From: CBDFHJ01 sp965247635
GTDB taxonomy: Bacteria; Chloroflexota; Dehalococcoidia; Lucifugimonadales; Australimonadaceae
DNA: 64,000 nt
Direction of reading: 5' to 3'
Assembly: GCA_965247635.1 (NCBI GenBank)
Contig: CBDFHJ010000008.1
Location: 434,001-498,000, forward strand
Below the pieces are notes generated by a model. It was not told where the DNA came from, searched no databases, and worked only from the letters and a program-made list of their open reading frames with translations. Position 1 is the first letter of the stretch; every line of letters begins with the position of its first letter. The position numbers and the translations under genes were made by a program. Positions 8,558 to 19,421 of this stretch are shown here, piece by piece.

Positions 8558-10237
8558 ATGCGAGAGACTCACACCGCGTCACAAACCCCGGCGTCACATA
8601 GGGTCGCTACCAGCGGCGACGTTGAGGTCTCCACGTACCTGGAGATAGCCCGCGAGAAGGAGGGCCAACGCCCTACCCCCGAGCCCGCCGGACGCGCCAC
8701 TGCCGAGGCCATTGCCATTGTGGACTTCGGCTCGCAGTACAGCCAGCTCATCGCCCGCCGTATCCGGGAGCTGAACGTCTACTGCGAGCTGCTACCCCAC
8801 GATGCTCCTCGTGAGGCGGTGGCGGCGCTGGACCTGCGGGGCATCATTCTCTCCGGTGGCCCGAGCAGCGTGTACGAGCCGAATGCGCCGTTGGCCCCAG
8901 CGTGGGTCTTCGACGCGGGGGTGCCTGTGCTGGGCATCTGCTATGGGATGCAGCTCATCGCCCACCAGCTCGGCGGGACCGTCGGGCCAGCCCGGGAGCG
9001 CGAGTACGGGTCCGCGGTCATCCACCGAGACGGCGACCGGTCCCTCCTTTTCGATGGCCTGGAGGACGACCTGCCGGTCTGGATGAGCCACGGCGACCGG
9101 ATCGACGTGCTGCCGCCTGGCTTCCGCTCCCTGGCGTACAGCGACAACTCGCCGATCTCCGCGCTGGCGAACGACGCCGACGTCCTCGGCATCCAGTTCC
9201 ATCCTGAGGTGGCCCACACGCCCCAGGGGAAGGAAATCCTCCGAAACTTCGCCATGCGGGTGTGCGGGTGCACCGGCAGCTGGACCCCCAGCCACTTCGT
9301 TACGGACACCATAGAGCACATCCGAGGTCAGGTAGGCGACGGCAAGGTGATCTGCGCGCTCTCGGGAGGCGTGGACTCTTCCGTGACGGCGCTCCTCATT
9401 CACCAGGCCATCGGCGACCAGCTAACGTGCATCTTCGTGAACAACGGCCTGCTGCGCCGCGAGGAGCCCGAGCGCGTCCGCGCGGTCTTTCAGGAGCACC
9501 TGGGGCTCAAGCTGGTGTACGTGGAAGGCACCGAGCGGTTCCTGACGGCCCTCAAGGGCGTGACGGACCCGGAGGAGAAGCGGAAGCGTATCGGTGAAGA
9601 GTTTATCCACGTCTTCGAGGAGCAGGCTGGTGAGCTTGGCGAGGTGGACTTCTTAGCCCAGGGAACCCTCTATCCAGACGTTATCGAGAGCGCGACCCCG
9701 GAGAATAGGGCGTCGGCCAAGATAAAGACCCACCACAACGTGGGAGGGCTGCCGGAGCGGATGAAGCTGAAGCTGGTGGAGCCGTTGCGCTACCTGTTCA
9801 AGGACGAGGTCCGCCAGGTAGGTCAGGAGCTGGGGCTGCCTCCCGAGGTCCTGAACCGGCAGCCGTTTCCTGGCCCTGGCCTGGCCATTCGGATCGTGGG
9901 AGAGGTGACCTTCGAGAAGTTGGAGGTCCTGCGCGCCGCCGACTGGGTGGTCATGGACGAGATCAAGCGCGACGACCTGTACGATAAGCTGTGGCAGAGC
10001 TTCGCGGTACTCACCGACACGCGCACCGTCGGTGTCATGGGCGACCTGCGGACGTACGAGTACGTGGTGGCGGTCCGCGCGGTGTCCAGCGAGGACGCCA
10101 TGACCGCCGACTGGGCCCGCCTCCCCTACGAGACGCTTGGCCGTATCTCCAGCCGCATCGTCAACGAGGTGCCCGAAGTGAACCGGGTGGTGTACGATAT
10201 AACCAGCAAGCCGCCCGGCACCATAGAGTGGGAATAA
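8558..10237 (+). CDS. guaA: GMP synthase (glutamine-hydrolysing)
   Basis: This enzyme converts XMP to GMP using ATP and glutamine. The class I amidotransferase domain carries [17 protein letters not shown], the nucleophile in GICYGMQ, and the histidine/glutamate pair in QFHPEVAHT. The ATP pyrophosphatase domain has LSGGVDSSV, and the dimerisation domain ends in PPGTIEWE, as in almost all GuaA proteins. About 50 residues precede the usual start; no SD-supported internal start is visible, so the extension may be real or the true start a minor codon. It opens the purine-rich stretch. Confidence 0.97.
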   Translation: MRETHTASQTPASHRVATSGDVEVSTYLEIAREKEGQRPTPEPAGRATAEAIAIVDFGSQYSQLIARRIRELNVYCELLPHDAPREAVAALDLRGIILSGGPSSVYEPNAPLAPAWVFDAGVPVLGICYGMQLIAHQLGGTVGPAREREYGSAVIHRDGDRSLLFDGLEDDLPVWMSHGDRIDVLPPGFRSLAYSDNSPISALANDADVLGIQFHPEVAHTPQGKEILRNFAMRVCGCTGSWTPSHFVTDTIEHIRGQVGDGKVICALSGGVDSSVTALLIHQAIGDQLTCIFVNNGLLRREEPERVRAVFQEHLGLKLVYVEGTERFLTALKGVTDPEEKRKRIGEEFIHVFEEQAGELGEVDFLAQGTLYPDVIESATPENRASAKIKTHHNVGGLPERMKLKLVEPLRYLFKDEVRQVGQELGLPPEVLNRQPFPGPGLAIRIVGEVTFEKLEVLRAADWVVMDEIKRDDLYDKLWQSFAVLTDTRTVGVMGDLRTYEYVVAVRAVSSEDAMTADWARLPYETLGRISSRIVNEVPEVNRVVYDITSKPPGTIEWE

Positions 10238-10309
10238 GGACTTGCCCGTGACCGGCCTCCCCTCCCCCACTCGACGGAGGCGTACCATGCCAAGCGAGAG
10301 GCTCCAACC

Positions 10310-10519
10310 ATGCTGATATGGGCCCAACGCACCACCGTAACCTTCCTCATTGCCTCGGGTATCCTCTCGGCCCTCGTCGCCTTCTTTGGCGGCCTCCTCC
10401 CGGCCGAGTGGCCGAGGATGGGTGTCTTTGCCTTCGCGTCGGTCGGGTTCTTCGCCGGCGCACAGGAGCTACGGCCACGGCGGCGTACGCGCCCCCCTAA
10501 CTTCGACCTTGGCACCTAA
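10310..10519 (+). CDS. Small two-helix membrane protein, unknown
   Basis: The 69-residue ORF encodes two hydrophobic helices (TVTFLIASGILSALVAFFGG and MGVFAFASVGFFAG) and a basic tail rich in Arg and Pro. I do not recognise the family. It lies 72 bases downstream of guaA in the same direction. The SD is weak, so it is a plausible but unproven gene. Confidence 0.4.
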   Translation: MLIWAQRTTVTFLIASGILSALVAFFGGLLPAEWPRMGVFAFASVGFFAGAQELRPRRRTRPPNFDLGT

Positions 10520-10539
10520 TGCTCAGTGTATAAAGTTCC

Positions 10540-10615
10540 TGTCATTCTGAGACCGCCGCAGGCGGACGAAGAATCTCTCACCCGAGAGACCCTTCGCTGC
10601 GCTCAGGGTGACAAA
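10540..10615. repeat. Dispersed palindromic repeat
   Basis: A unit of the TGTCATTCTGAG / CTCAGGGTGACA type with internal CGCCGCAGGCG, lying between the small membrane gene and the cyclase gene. Confidence 0.7.
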
Positions 10616-10660
10616 GCGATGAAACGTATTTTCCGGACTGACACCTAAGGACAAGTAAAG

Positions 10661-11353
10661 GTGTGGCCCATGGACGGGACGTTGGTGGACCTGACCTTGA
10701 TGCTGGGCGGGGAGCGGCTGACTCCCGTACCGGGTAATCCCGGGGTGACGTTGGAGCCTGTCCGGACCCACGCTAAGGACAATCGCTCCAGCCAGAAGAT
10801 GATGCTGGGGGTGCACCTGGCCACCCACGTGGATGCCCCATACCACTTCGACCCCGCTGGCGTGACGGTGGAGCGGATGCCGCTGGAGCGGTACGCCGGC
10901 GAAGGCGTGTGCCTGGACCTCCGTGCCGTGGCGAAGGAGCGCACGCCCATGCACGTGGCCGACCTTGAGGCGGCAGGCCTGGCCGGGATGGATGTGCGTG
11001 GCAAGATCGTGGTGCTCTACACCGGGTGGGCTGAGCGCATCTTCGGCGAGCCCCGCTTCTACTCGGACGGCCCTTACCTGGGCTTGGACGGCGCGGAGCA
11101 CCTGGTCGCCCTGGGCGTAAACGCCATCGCCGTGGATTTCCCCATCGACCACCATCAGGATGTCCCTGACATCCACGCCGACGACTTCTTTCCGGTCCAC
11201 CGCTTCGTGCTCACGCGCGGCGTCCCGCTTATCGAAAACCTCGTCAACCTGGACCGGCTGGTGGGCAGGCGGTTTGAGCTATGGGCGCTGCCGCTGAAGA
11301 TCCTAGGCGCGGATGGCAGCGCCACCAGGGCCGTCGCCAGGGTGTACGAGTAG
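10661..11353 (+). CDS. Cyclase / kynurenine formamidase-like hydrolase
   Basis: The 230-residue protein belongs to the cyclase family of metal-dependent hydrolases. The metal-binding motif is read as GVHLATHVDAPYHF (family consensus HxGTHxDxPxH), with Ala replacing the usual Gly, then RGKIVVLYTGW, a conserved histidine pair in IDHHQDVPDIHADDFF, and VPLIENLVNLD near the end. Members open cyclic amides or N-formylkynurenine. The start may be GTG 10661 or ATG 10670, both after AAAGG. It stands alone between guaA and purD, and its substrate is unknown. Confidence 0.87.
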   Translation: MWPMDGTLVDLTLMLGGERLTPVPGNPGVTLEPVRTHAKDNRSSQKMMLGVHLATHVDAPYHFDPAGVTVERMPLERYAGEGVCLDLRAVAKERTPMHVADLEAAGLAGMDVRGKIVVLYTGWAERIFGEPRFYSDGPYLGLDGAEHLVALGVNAIAVDFPIDHHQDVPDIHADDFFPVHRFVLTRGVPLIENLVNLDRLVGRRFELWALPLKILGADGSATRAVARVYE

Positions 11354-11446
11354 CGGGGACATGTGCGCTCCCAGGGTGGCGCTCCTGCCTGGTGAACGTG
11401 GAGGTCCCTTGAGAGAACAATCCGTACGTTCGCGGAAACCCCACTC

Positions 11447-12706
11447 ATGAAAGTCCTCGTCATCGGCAATGGAGCGCGGGAACACGCTCTCCTCTGGAAG
11501 CTGGCCCAAAGCCCACAGCATCCGGAGCTGCTGGCTGCGCCCGGAAACGCGGGCACGGCGTCCCTCGCGGCCAACCTGCCCATCGACGCCACCGACGTGG
11601 ACGGCCTGCTACGGGCCGTCCGTGAGCAGCGGGTGGACCTGACCATCGTGGGGCCGGAGGCGCCGCTGGCAGCCGGCGTGGTCGACCGGTTCCAGGCAGA
11701 AGGGTTGGGCATTTTCGGCGCAACCCAGGCGGCGGCGCGTATCGAAACGAGCAAGGCCTTCGCCAAGCAGCTTATGGCCGCGGCGGGGGTGCCCACGGCG
11801 CCCTTCCGCGTCTTCGACGATCACGCCGAGGCGGCACGCTACATCCGGTCCCACGGCGCGCCCATCGTGGTCAAGGCCGACGGCCTGGCCGCCGGCAAGG
11901 GTGCGGTGGTGGCGGAGACGACCGAGGAAGCCCTGGAAGCGCTTGATGCCATGATGGTCCGTGGTGTCTTCGGTGAAGCGGGGGCACGAGTGGTGGTGGA
12001 GGAGTGTCTGCGGGGCCAGGAGGTGAGCGTCTTTGGCTTCACCGATGGCCATTACGTCACACCGCTGGTAGCCGCCTACGACTATAAGCGCGTGGGCGAC
12101 GGCGATACGGGGCCAAACACGGGGGGTATCGGCGGCTACAGCCCTCCGCCCTTCTGGACGCCTGAGCTGGAGCGGCGGGTCCGCGAAGAGGTGGTGATGC
12201 CCATGGTCAGGGCCCTGGCGGAGCGCGGGACCCCGTACATAGGCGTGCTCTACGGGGGGCTGATGCTCACGGAAGCGGGCGTCATGGTTATAGAGTTCAA
12301 CGCCCGTCTTGGCGACCCGGAGGCCCAGCTGGTGCTGCCCCGGCTGGAGACCGACCTGCTGGACGTGGTACACGCGGTGCTGAACGGTGGGCTTGAGCAG
12401 CTGGACCTTCGTTGGAGCAGCGATGCGACGGTCGGCGTGGTGGTGGCATCGGCGGGCTATCCCGGCCCCTACGAAACGGGGAGGGCAATCAGCGGGCTTG
12501 ACGCGCTGCCCGACGGCGTTCTGGCCTTCCAGGCGGGCACGTCTACCAAGGACGGCGCCCTGGTAACCAGCGGTGGCCGCGTGGTCACGTTGGTTGGCCG
12601 CGCACCGGACATGGCCACGGCGCGGGCCCGTGCGTACGCGGGGGCGGAGGCGGTGAGTTTCGACGGCGCGTTTCACCGCAGCGACATCGCCGCCTTCGCA
12701 CGGTAG
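11447..12706 (+). CDS. purD: Phosphoribosylamine--glycine ligase
   Basis: PurD is the ATP-grasp ligase of step two of purine synthesis. It has the N-terminal VIGNGAREHALLWKL, the loop KADGLAAGKGAVVA, the DGDTGPNTGGIGGYSP signature and YIGVLYGGLML plus EFNARLGDPEAQ in the ATP-grasp core. The length of 419 residues is normal. It is expressed in the same direction as purE and purBC but is separated from them by two unrelated genes, one on the other strand. Confidence 0.97.
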   Translation: MKVLVIGNGAREHALLWKLAQSPQHPELLAAPGNAGTASLAANLPIDATDVDGLLRAVREQRVDLTIVGPEAPLAAGVVDRFQAEGLGIFGATQAAARIETSKAFAKQLMAAAGVPTAPFRVFDDHAEAARYIRSHGAPIVVKADGLAAGKGAVVAETTEEALEALDAMMVRGVFGEAGARVVVEECLRGQEVSVFGFTDGHYVTPLVAAYDYKRVGDGDTGPNTGGIGGYSPPPFWTPELERRVREEVVMPMVRALAERGTPYIGVLYGGLMLTEAGVMVIEFNARLGDPEAQLVLPRLETDLLDVVHAVLNGGLEQLDLRWSSDATVGVVVASAGYPGPYETGRAISGLDALPDGVLAFQAGTSTKDGALVTSGGRVVTLVGRAPDMATARARAYAGAEAVSFDGAFHRSDIAAFAR

Positions 12707-12775
12707 GCCAAGCTGCGGGAGGCGCTACTGGCCTGACTCCCCTTGCGCCCGTCGTTGCCCAGGATGAACCCAACG

Positions 12776-12784
12776 TGTAATAAT
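12776..12784 (+). promoter_or_regulatory. Extended -10 element before the DUF427 gene
   Basis: TGTAATAAT: TG plus an AATAAT hexamer at 12779-12784, 35 bases before the start, with TTGCCC (12755-12760) 18 bases further up as a weak -35. Confidence 0.45.
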
Positions 12785-12818
12785 CGCTACAGCCGTAGCG
12801 GAAGCCAACGGAGGGACC

Positions 12819-13642
12819 ATGGCACAGAGCACGGAGCCCCAGCTCTTGACACACTTCGAAAACGAGGTCATCCATATCGAGCAGAGCCCCAAGTGGGTGC
12901 GCGTCGTCTTCGGCGGGCAGACCATCGCCGCGATAGCAAGCGTGTGCTCACGCTCCGCGAGAAGGGGCACACCCCCGTGTACTACTTCCCCAAAGAAGAC
13001 GTCCGGATGGAGTTCACGGCGCCGACCGACTACACCACCCACTGCCCTCGTAAGGGCGATGCCATCTACTGGAGCCTGACGGTGGGAGGCCGGACGGAGG
13101 AGAACGCCCTGTGGAGCTACCCTGAGCCGTACGCCAGCGACCCGGACCTCACCGATTCGCCCGACATGCGGGCCTACGTGGCGTTCTACTGGCACAAGAT
13201 GGACGCGTGGTTCGAGGAGGACGCGGAGGTGTTCGTCCACGCCAGGGACCCCTACAAGCGGATCGACGTCATCCCCAGCTCTCGGCACGTGCGCGTTGTG
13301 ATCTGCGGGGAAACGGTGGCGGAGACACGCCGTCCCGTGCTGCTGTTTGAGACGGGCATGCCCACCCGGTACTACATTCCCAAGGCGGACGTCCGCATAG
13401 ACCTGCTGGTGCCCAGCGACAGGGTAACCCGGTGCCCCTACAAGGGGGAGGCCCGCTACTACAGCGTGGCTGCCGGCGATACCGAGGCCACGGACATCGT
13501 TTGGTACTACCGTTACCCCACCGCGGAGGCGACCGGGATGGCCAATCACCTGGCCTTCTTCAACGAGCGGGTGGATGCCCTCATAGTGGACGGCGAGGAG
13601 CAGCCCAAGCCCAAATCGCGTTGGTCGGTTGGCGGGCGCTAA
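12819..13642 (+). pseudogene. DUF427 double-domain protein, frameshifted
   Basis: The true start is ATG 12819 after GGAGGGACC. The first 37 residues (to FGGQTIA) are in one frame, and the rest, from DSKRVLTLREKGHTPVYYFP, is in another. Removing two bases of the GCGC stretch at about 12928-12932 would restore one frame of about 273 residues. The product has two DUF427 units, each with a VRV...GxTVA(D/E)(S/T)(K/R)R..L strand set, YYxPKxDVRxD and a TxCPxKGxAxYxS motif. DUF427 proteins are small beta-barrels of unknown function. The two-base shift could be a real mutation or an assembly error. Confidence 0.75.
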
Positions 13643-13659
13643 GCGCGCTAGCCAATGCC

Positions 13660-13770
13660 GTTCGTGCTTCGACAAGCTCGGCACGAGCTCCCTTCTGTCA
13701 CCCTGAACGAAGTGAAGGGTCTGGTACCAGATTCCTTGTCCTTCCCCGGAAGGACTCGGAATGACAGGCG
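13660..13770. repeat. Dispersed palindromic repeats
   Basis: GTTCGTGCTTCGACAAGCTC followed by a TGTCACCCTGAACGAAGTGA / GGACTCGGAATGACAG unit, downstream of the DUF427 gene and beyond the end of the convergent LLM gene. The rest of 13643-13879 shows nothing else recognisable. Confidence 0.65.
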
Positions 13771-13879
13771 CTACGGGTATTGCCGCGCTTGTCCTTCGAC
13801 AGGCGCTACGGCCCTGTCGAGAGTCTCGATGAGCAAAGCATCATCGGACAGGACGAACTGTTACTAGTTTTTGTGCCTT

Positions 13880-14860
13880 TTATGTCGTAGTACTGAAGGG
13901 CGCGCCCTGCTGAAGTTGTAGCACCTCCGCCAACGCGTCCATGGTTCGCCACGCCGTCGCGGCACCGCCGGGAAGCATGCAGGCAATGTGCTTCACGCCC
14001 TGGGCTTCCAGCCGTTGGAGCAGCTCGGCGCAGGCCTCCGGTGTGCCGGCCACGAAGAGCAGGTCGCATAGCCGCGCCAGCAGGTCGTCCGGGATATCCC
14101 CGGGGCCTTCGAACGGCGGGACATCAACGCCCACGGCCCGCAGCGCGGCGCTGAACTGTCCCTGCCGCAGCCACAAGTGCAGCCACTCCCTGGCCCGCTC
14201 CCTGGCCTGGGCCGCGTCGGAAGCCATGGCAACAAGGGTGTAGTGCGTCACCCGGAAGCCGTCCAGCGACCTGCCGGAACGTCGGGCACCGGACTTCAGG
14301 TGATGGTCGGCCAGCTCCAACATGCGGTCCTCCAGGCCAGCCATGAGTGTCGCCTCGTCGCCTACCTCTCCCGCCAGCTCGGTCATGCGCGGCCTGCTAG
14401 CCACCACAGCCACCGGCGGCGGCTCGCTGGTGTGAGTGCGGTGAGTAGACGGCCCGGCCCCTTCATGCACTGACTCCCCACGCAGCAATCGCCGGATGGC
14501 CAGCACCGCGTCGCGAACCTCGGCCACGGTGGCGGGACGCCTGCCGGACGGACGTACGCCGCCGTCTCCGGGCGCCAGCGCCAGCTTTACCCGGCCCGGC
14601 GCCAGCTCGTTGAGCGTGGTGACCAGGTCCGTCAGCACGTAGGGGTGCCGGGTCACCGGGTTAGTAGCGGAGGGGTAGAGGGTGATGCGAGAGGTCTGGG
14701 CCGCAATCAACGTAAGCGCCGCAAAGGCGTCGCGCCCATGCCCTAGGTGGTCCGCCACGCCGACGCCGTGGAAGCCCAAGACCTCGGCCCGCTGGGCGAA
14801 CCGAACGGTCTCGGCCAAGGACAGGCCCAGGGGAATGCCAACGTCAACCGTCAGCGGCAC
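13880..14860 (-). CDS. LLM-class flavin-dependent oxidoreductase
   Basis: The 326-residue protein matches the bacterial-luciferase-like TIM barrel family: VGIPLGLSLAETVRFAQRAEVLGFHGVGVADH, TSRITLYPSATNPVTRHPYVL, RVKLALAPGDGG, VFVAGTPEACAELLQRL-like region and a C-terminal GGAATAWRTMDALAE helix. Many such proteins use coenzyme F420 and others FMN; the sequence alone does not decide. It is the only minus-strand gene in the purine stretch and has palindromic repeats on both sides, so it is probably monocistronic. Confidence 0.87.
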   Translation of the reverse strand: MPLTVDVGIPLGLSLAETVRFAQRAEVLGFHGVGVADHLGHGRDAFAALTLIAAQTSRITLYPSATNPVTRHPYVLTDLVTTLNELAPGRVKLALAPGDGGVRPSGRRPATVAEVRDAVLAIRRLLRGESVHEGAGPSTHRTHTSEPPPVAVVASRPRMTELAGEVGDEATLMAGLEDRMLELADHHLKSGARRSGRSLDGFRVTHYTLVAMASDAAQARERAREWLHLWLRQGQFSAALRAVGVDVPPFEGPGDIPDDLLARLCDLLFVAGTPEACAELLQRLEAQGVKHIACMLPGGAATAWRTMDALAEVLQLQQGAPFSTTT

Positions 14861-14949
14861 GGTGTCCTCCTGGGCAGCACCCTACCGGCGGCGCCCTGGG
14901 AGTGTCAACGGCGGCGCGGGTGGGACCAACCCGTAAGCTTGTCATTGCC

Positions 14950-15215
14950 TCAAACCCCGCTCGCCCTGAGCCTGTCGAAGGGCAAACGGGTGTCGCTCTG
15001 CCCCCTGTCATGCTGAGTGAAGCGAAGCATCTCTCACTAGCCCTTGCTGAGAGACCCTTCGTCCGCCTGGGGCGGACTCAGGGTGACAGCGTCTCGTTTG
15101 TCATGCTGAGTGAAGCGAAGCATCTCTCACCAGCCCTTACCGAGAGACCCTTCGCTCCGCTCAGGGTGACAGCGATTCGCCTGTCATTCCGAGTCCGCCA
15201 CGGATGGAACGAGGG
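14950..15215. repeat. Cluster of dispersed palindromic repeats
   Basis: At least three units lie in tandem: GCCCTGAGCCTGTCGAAGGG, then two copies of TGTCATGCTGAGTGAAGCGA, each followed by an inverted partner ending CTCAGGGTGACAGCG. This fills the gap between the LLM gene and the purE leader element. Confidence 0.75.
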
Positions 15216-15258
15216 ATCTAGCAGTCACATTCAGGAGCACGGCCATCGCTAACGTTGA

Positions 15259-15377
15259 TTGTCCCGCCCACCCCGTTGTACTACGTCTGCTGGGCGAAGC
15301 GCCCCGGCGAGGGCTTCACGGCGCTATGTCGTAATGAGCGATGGGGACTCCGCATAAGGGTGCAGGGCAAGCCCTGC
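15259..15377 (+). promoter_or_regulatory. Candidate structured leader element upstream of purE
   Basis: The first of three related elements in the window (others at 26431-26554 on the minus strand and 40806-40938). It shares TTGTCCC.CCCA.CCC, CGAAGCGCC..GGCG.GGGCTTCAC and GTAATG.G.GATGGGG blocks with the 26.5 kb copy, and ends in the hairpin GCAGGGC-AA-GCCCTGC. The hairpin pairs change in a compensatory way between copies. It ends 90 bases before the purE start in the same orientation. Whether it acts as RNA or is a mobile repeat is not known. Confidence 0.55.
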
Positions 15378-15467
15378 TTGACGGTGGCCTGCCGCACCCC
15401 TACCCTACGTGTCGCCTTGCTGGACATAGCGGTGCGAGAACTCGTGCCGCGACGGAGGTATCAGGCC

Positions 15468-15926
15468 ATGCCCATCGTTGGAGTCGTTGTCGGCAGCCGA
15501 AGCGACGAGCCGGTCATGCAGGAGGCCATGAAGCTGCTGGAGGAGCTGGGCGTCGACGCCGAGCTGGTGGTGGCGTCGGCCCATCGAACGCCGGCGCGCT
15601 TGCGAGAGTACGTGGAATCGGCGCCCGGCCGGGGTGTGGAGGTGTTCATCGCCGCGGCAGGCGGGGCGGCTGCCTTGCCCGGCGCCGTCGCCGCGCTGAC
15701 CACGCTGCCCGTCATCGGCGTGCCCCTAGCCTCCAGCGCGCTTGGGGGCACGGACGCGCTGTACTCCATCGCCCAGATGCCGCCCGGCGTCCCGGTCGCG
15801 TGTGTGGCCGTGGGTTCCTGGGGAGCGCGGAATTCGGCGGTACTGACGGCTCAGATTCTGGGCCTGAAATATGATAGGATTAAAGAGGCCCACGACGCTT
15901 ACCGCAAGCGCCTGGGCGAGGCGTAG
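15468..15926 (+). CDS. purE: 5-(carboxyamino)imidazole ribonucleotide mutase
   Basis: PurE moves the carboxyl group on the imidazole ring in purine synthesis. ATG 15468 after GGAGG (15454-15458) gives 152 residues, the usual class I length; an open frame extends further upstream but is not conserved. Motifs are VVVGSRSDEPVM, VASAHRTPARLREYV, FIAAAGGAAALPGAVAA, GVPLASSALGGTDALYSIAQMP and VAVGSWGARNSAVLTA. The AHRTP histidine is present. No purK partner is in the window. Confidence 0.96.
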   Translation: MPIVGVVVGSRSDEPVMQEAMKLLEELGVDAELVVASAHRTPARLREYVESAPGRGVEVFIAAAGGAAALPGAVAALTTLPVIGVPLASSALGGTDALYSIAQMPPGVPVACVAVGSWGARNSAVLTAQILGLKYDRIKEAHDAYRKRLGEA

Positions 15927-16054
15927 TGGCCTGCTTCCACCGTTCGAGCCAAGACATCCCAGCATCCGGTGAGACTGGGTGCGCGCCCGCCTCGCGTTCG
16001 GACACGCGCAGGAGCTTGGAGCGGTCCGTAAGCAGCTAGGGATAGAGGTCAGTC

Positions 16055-17400
<1,346 letters not shown>

Positions 17401-17404
<4 letters not shown>

Positions 17405-18306
17405 CGATACCGCTACTCGAAACCCCCCTGCCCAACGTGCTGTACCGCGGCAAGGTCCGCGATACCTTCGACCTGGGCGACGGCCTGCTGCTGATGGTGG
17501 CCACCGACCGCATCTCGGCCTTCGACGTGGTGCTGCCCAACGGCATCCCGGACAAGGGGTATGTGCTGGCCCGGCTCTCCCGCTTTTGGTTCCACCAGAC
17601 GCAGCACATCGTGCCCAACCACCTGATTGGCATGGCCGACGACCCGGAGGCGCTCGGCGCCTTGGCGAACCATCCAAGGGTGCGATCGCTCCCCGCGGAA
17701 ATCGCACGGCGAGGGATGGTGATCCGTCGCGCCCAGCGCATCGACGTAGAGTGTGTGGTGCGCGGGTATTTGGCCGGGTCCGCCTGGGCTGAGTACCGGG
17801 AGCAAGGCACCATCGGCGGAGGGCCGGCGACGGCGGGCCTGCGAGAAGGCGACCAGCTCCCCGAGCTGCTGTTCACTCCTACCACCAAGGCCGAGGCAGG
17901 CCATGACCTGCCCATGAGCATGGATGAGGTGGTGGGGATGGCAGGCGCGGAAATGGCGGAACGGCTCAAGGAAACGAGCTTTGCCCTGTTCCGCTTCGCC
18001 CACGACCACGCCGCGAAGCAGGGCATCATCATCGCCGACACCAAGATGGAGTTCGGGACCATCGACGGGCAGCTCACGCTGATTGACGAGCTGCTGACGC
18101 CGGACTCCAGCCGCTTCTGGGATGCGGCGGGGTACTCGCCCGGCCAAGCGCAGCCCAACTACGACAAGCAGTTCGTCCGGGACTGGTTGCTGGCCTCTGG
18201 ATGGAACAGAGAGCCGCCTGCGCCGGCCCTGCCGAAGGACGTGGTGCGGAAGACCCGCGATCGCTACCTGACGGCGCTACGCCGGCTCACCGGCGAGGCG
18301 GCCTGA
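17401..18306 (+). CDS. purC: SAICAR synthase
   Basis: The enzyme joins aspartate to CAIR with ATP. The start ATG overlaps the purB stop by four bases and gives 301 residues, the long form typical of free-standing PurC. Motifs: LYRGKVRDTFDLGD, ATDRISAFDVVLPNGIPDKG, IDVECVVRGYLAGSAW, FTPTTKAEAGHD, IIADTKMEFG and LTLIDELLTPDSSRFW. PurB uses the product of PurC, which fits their coupling. Confidence 0.97.
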
Positions 18307-18375
18307 CCAGCAGAGAACCTCACGCGCGGATGGGTGCATCCCTACCGCCCGCCCACGCGGCGCACGGAGTGGAAA

Positions 18376-19071
18376 GTGACTGACGAAGAAAGACAGCAGC
18401 GGCGGCTAGGCTCGCGCCGGACGCAAGCCCGGACCGAGCGTCGCCATCGCGCACAGCATCGTCGAACACGACGTAACCTTTATATCGGGTTCGGCGGCGG
18501 CGCCATCGCCTTGGCGTTGATCGCCGGGCTCTTCCTGCCCTCCGTCCAGCTGTTCAGTGGCAGCAGTCCGAATCCAGACCAGACTGGCACGCCAACTCCA
18601 ACCAGCGACTTCCCAACCCCCGAGCCGGTGGGCACCCTCTTTACCAGCCTGGGCCAGGTGCACGTTCTGGAGGGCACCAGCGTGGAGTACAACTCCACGC
18701 CACCAACCTCCGGCCCCCACTACGTCACTCCCGTGGACTGGGGCGTGTACGAGTCCCAGCAGCCCGATAGAGCGGTGGTTCACAACCTGGAGCACGGCGG
18801 CATCAACGTCAACTACAACCTGACGGACGAAGCGGAGATAGCCGCGCTGCGGACATTCTTGGAGGGCCAGATAACCTTCCCCGGCTGCTTCGTGATGCAC
18901 CCGTACGCTGAGGTCGCCGAGGGCACGGTCGCGCTGACCTCGTGGCAGTGGCTTGAGGAGTTCGACGGAGTTGCTACGGCAGGGATGCAGGAGTTCATCA
19001 ACACCCACATAAACCGTGCGCCTGAGCACTTTGGCCCCGACTGCGGCTTGGCGCTTCAAATGGACCGGTGA
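18376..19071 (+). CDS. DUF3105 membrane-anchored protein
   Basis: The product has a short Arg-rich cytoplasmic N-terminus, one membrane helix (LYIGFGGGAIALALIAGLFL), a Thr/Pro-rich linker and a DUF3105 domain with YNSTPPTSGPHYVTPVDWGVY and VHNLEHGGINVNYN, including conserved histidines that suggest metal binding, and a final GPDCGLALQ. Function is unknown. GTG 18376 after GGAG is preferred; the frame is open back to ATG 18334. It sits between purC and purS in the same direction, 35 bases before the purS start, so it is probably in the same transcript. Confidence 0.8.
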   Translation: MTDEERQQRRLGSRRTQARTERRHRAQHRRTRRNLYIGFGGGAIALALIAGLFLPSVQLFSGSSPNPDQTGTPTPTSDFPTPEPVGTLFTSLGQVHVLEGTSVEYNSTPPTSGPHYVTPVDWGVYESQQPDRAVVHNLEHGGINVNYNLTDEAEIAALRTFLEGQITFPGCFVMHPYAEVAEGTVALTSWQWLEEFDGVATAGMQEFINTHINRAPEHFGPDCGLALQMDR

Positions 19072-19106
19072 CCCTCTCACGAGTGCAGGTCGATGGGAGC
19101 GAACGT

Positions 19107-19361
19107 ATGCTGTACACGGCTCGGGTTTACGTGAGCTTCAAGCCGACGGTCAACGACCCTCAGGGGATGACCATCATGGGCGGATTGCAGTCGCTGGGGT
19201 TCAGCGGCGTCCAGGACGTGCGGGCTGGAAAGTTCCTAACGCTCCAGGTGGAGGCCCCTACGAGGAAGGCCGCCGCGGGCCAGGTTGAGGAGATGTGCCG
19301 GAAGCTCCTGGCCAATCCCGTGATCGAGACCTACCAATTTGACGTTACGAAGACGGTGTAG
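19107..19361 (+). CDS. purS: Phosphoribosylformylglycinamidine synthase subunit PurS
   Basis: PurS is the small dimeric subunit that bridges PurQ and PurL in FGAM synthase. The 84-residue product reads YTARVYVSFKPTVNDPQGMT, LGFSGVQDVRAGKFLTLQVEA and VIETYQFDV. ATG 19107 after GGGAG is chosen over the longer open frame from 19068 because it gives the standard length and opening. Unusually, neither purQ nor purL follows: the next gene is an unrelated membrane protein and then the convergent hisB. Confidence 0.9.
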   Translation: MLYTARVYVSFKPTVNDPQGMTIMGGLQSLGFSGVQDVRAGKFLTLQVEAPTRKAAAGQVEEMCRKLLANPVIETYQFDVTKTV

Positions 19362-19389
19362 GGTAGCGCCAGAGGCTGCCTATCTCCGT

Positions 19390-19395
19390 TAGAAT
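19390..19395 (+). promoter_or_regulatory. -10-like TAGAAT before the duplicated membrane protein gene
   Basis: TAGAAT, one mismatch from TATAAT, lies 27 bases upstream of ATG 19422 and is followed by GGAGGA. No clear -35 box. Confidence 0.3.
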
Positions 19396-19421
19396 ACGAC
19401 GCTGGAGGACCAAAGAACGCG

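Noticed and set aside
14950..15215. Repeat cluster as a CRISPR array
   Set aside because: Units are palindromic, irregularly spaced and found singly elsewhere. No cas gene is in the window.
15255..15467. N-terminal extension of PurE
   Set aside because: The open frame covers the leader element, which also occurs before other genes, and PurE of normal length starts at 15468 with a good SD.
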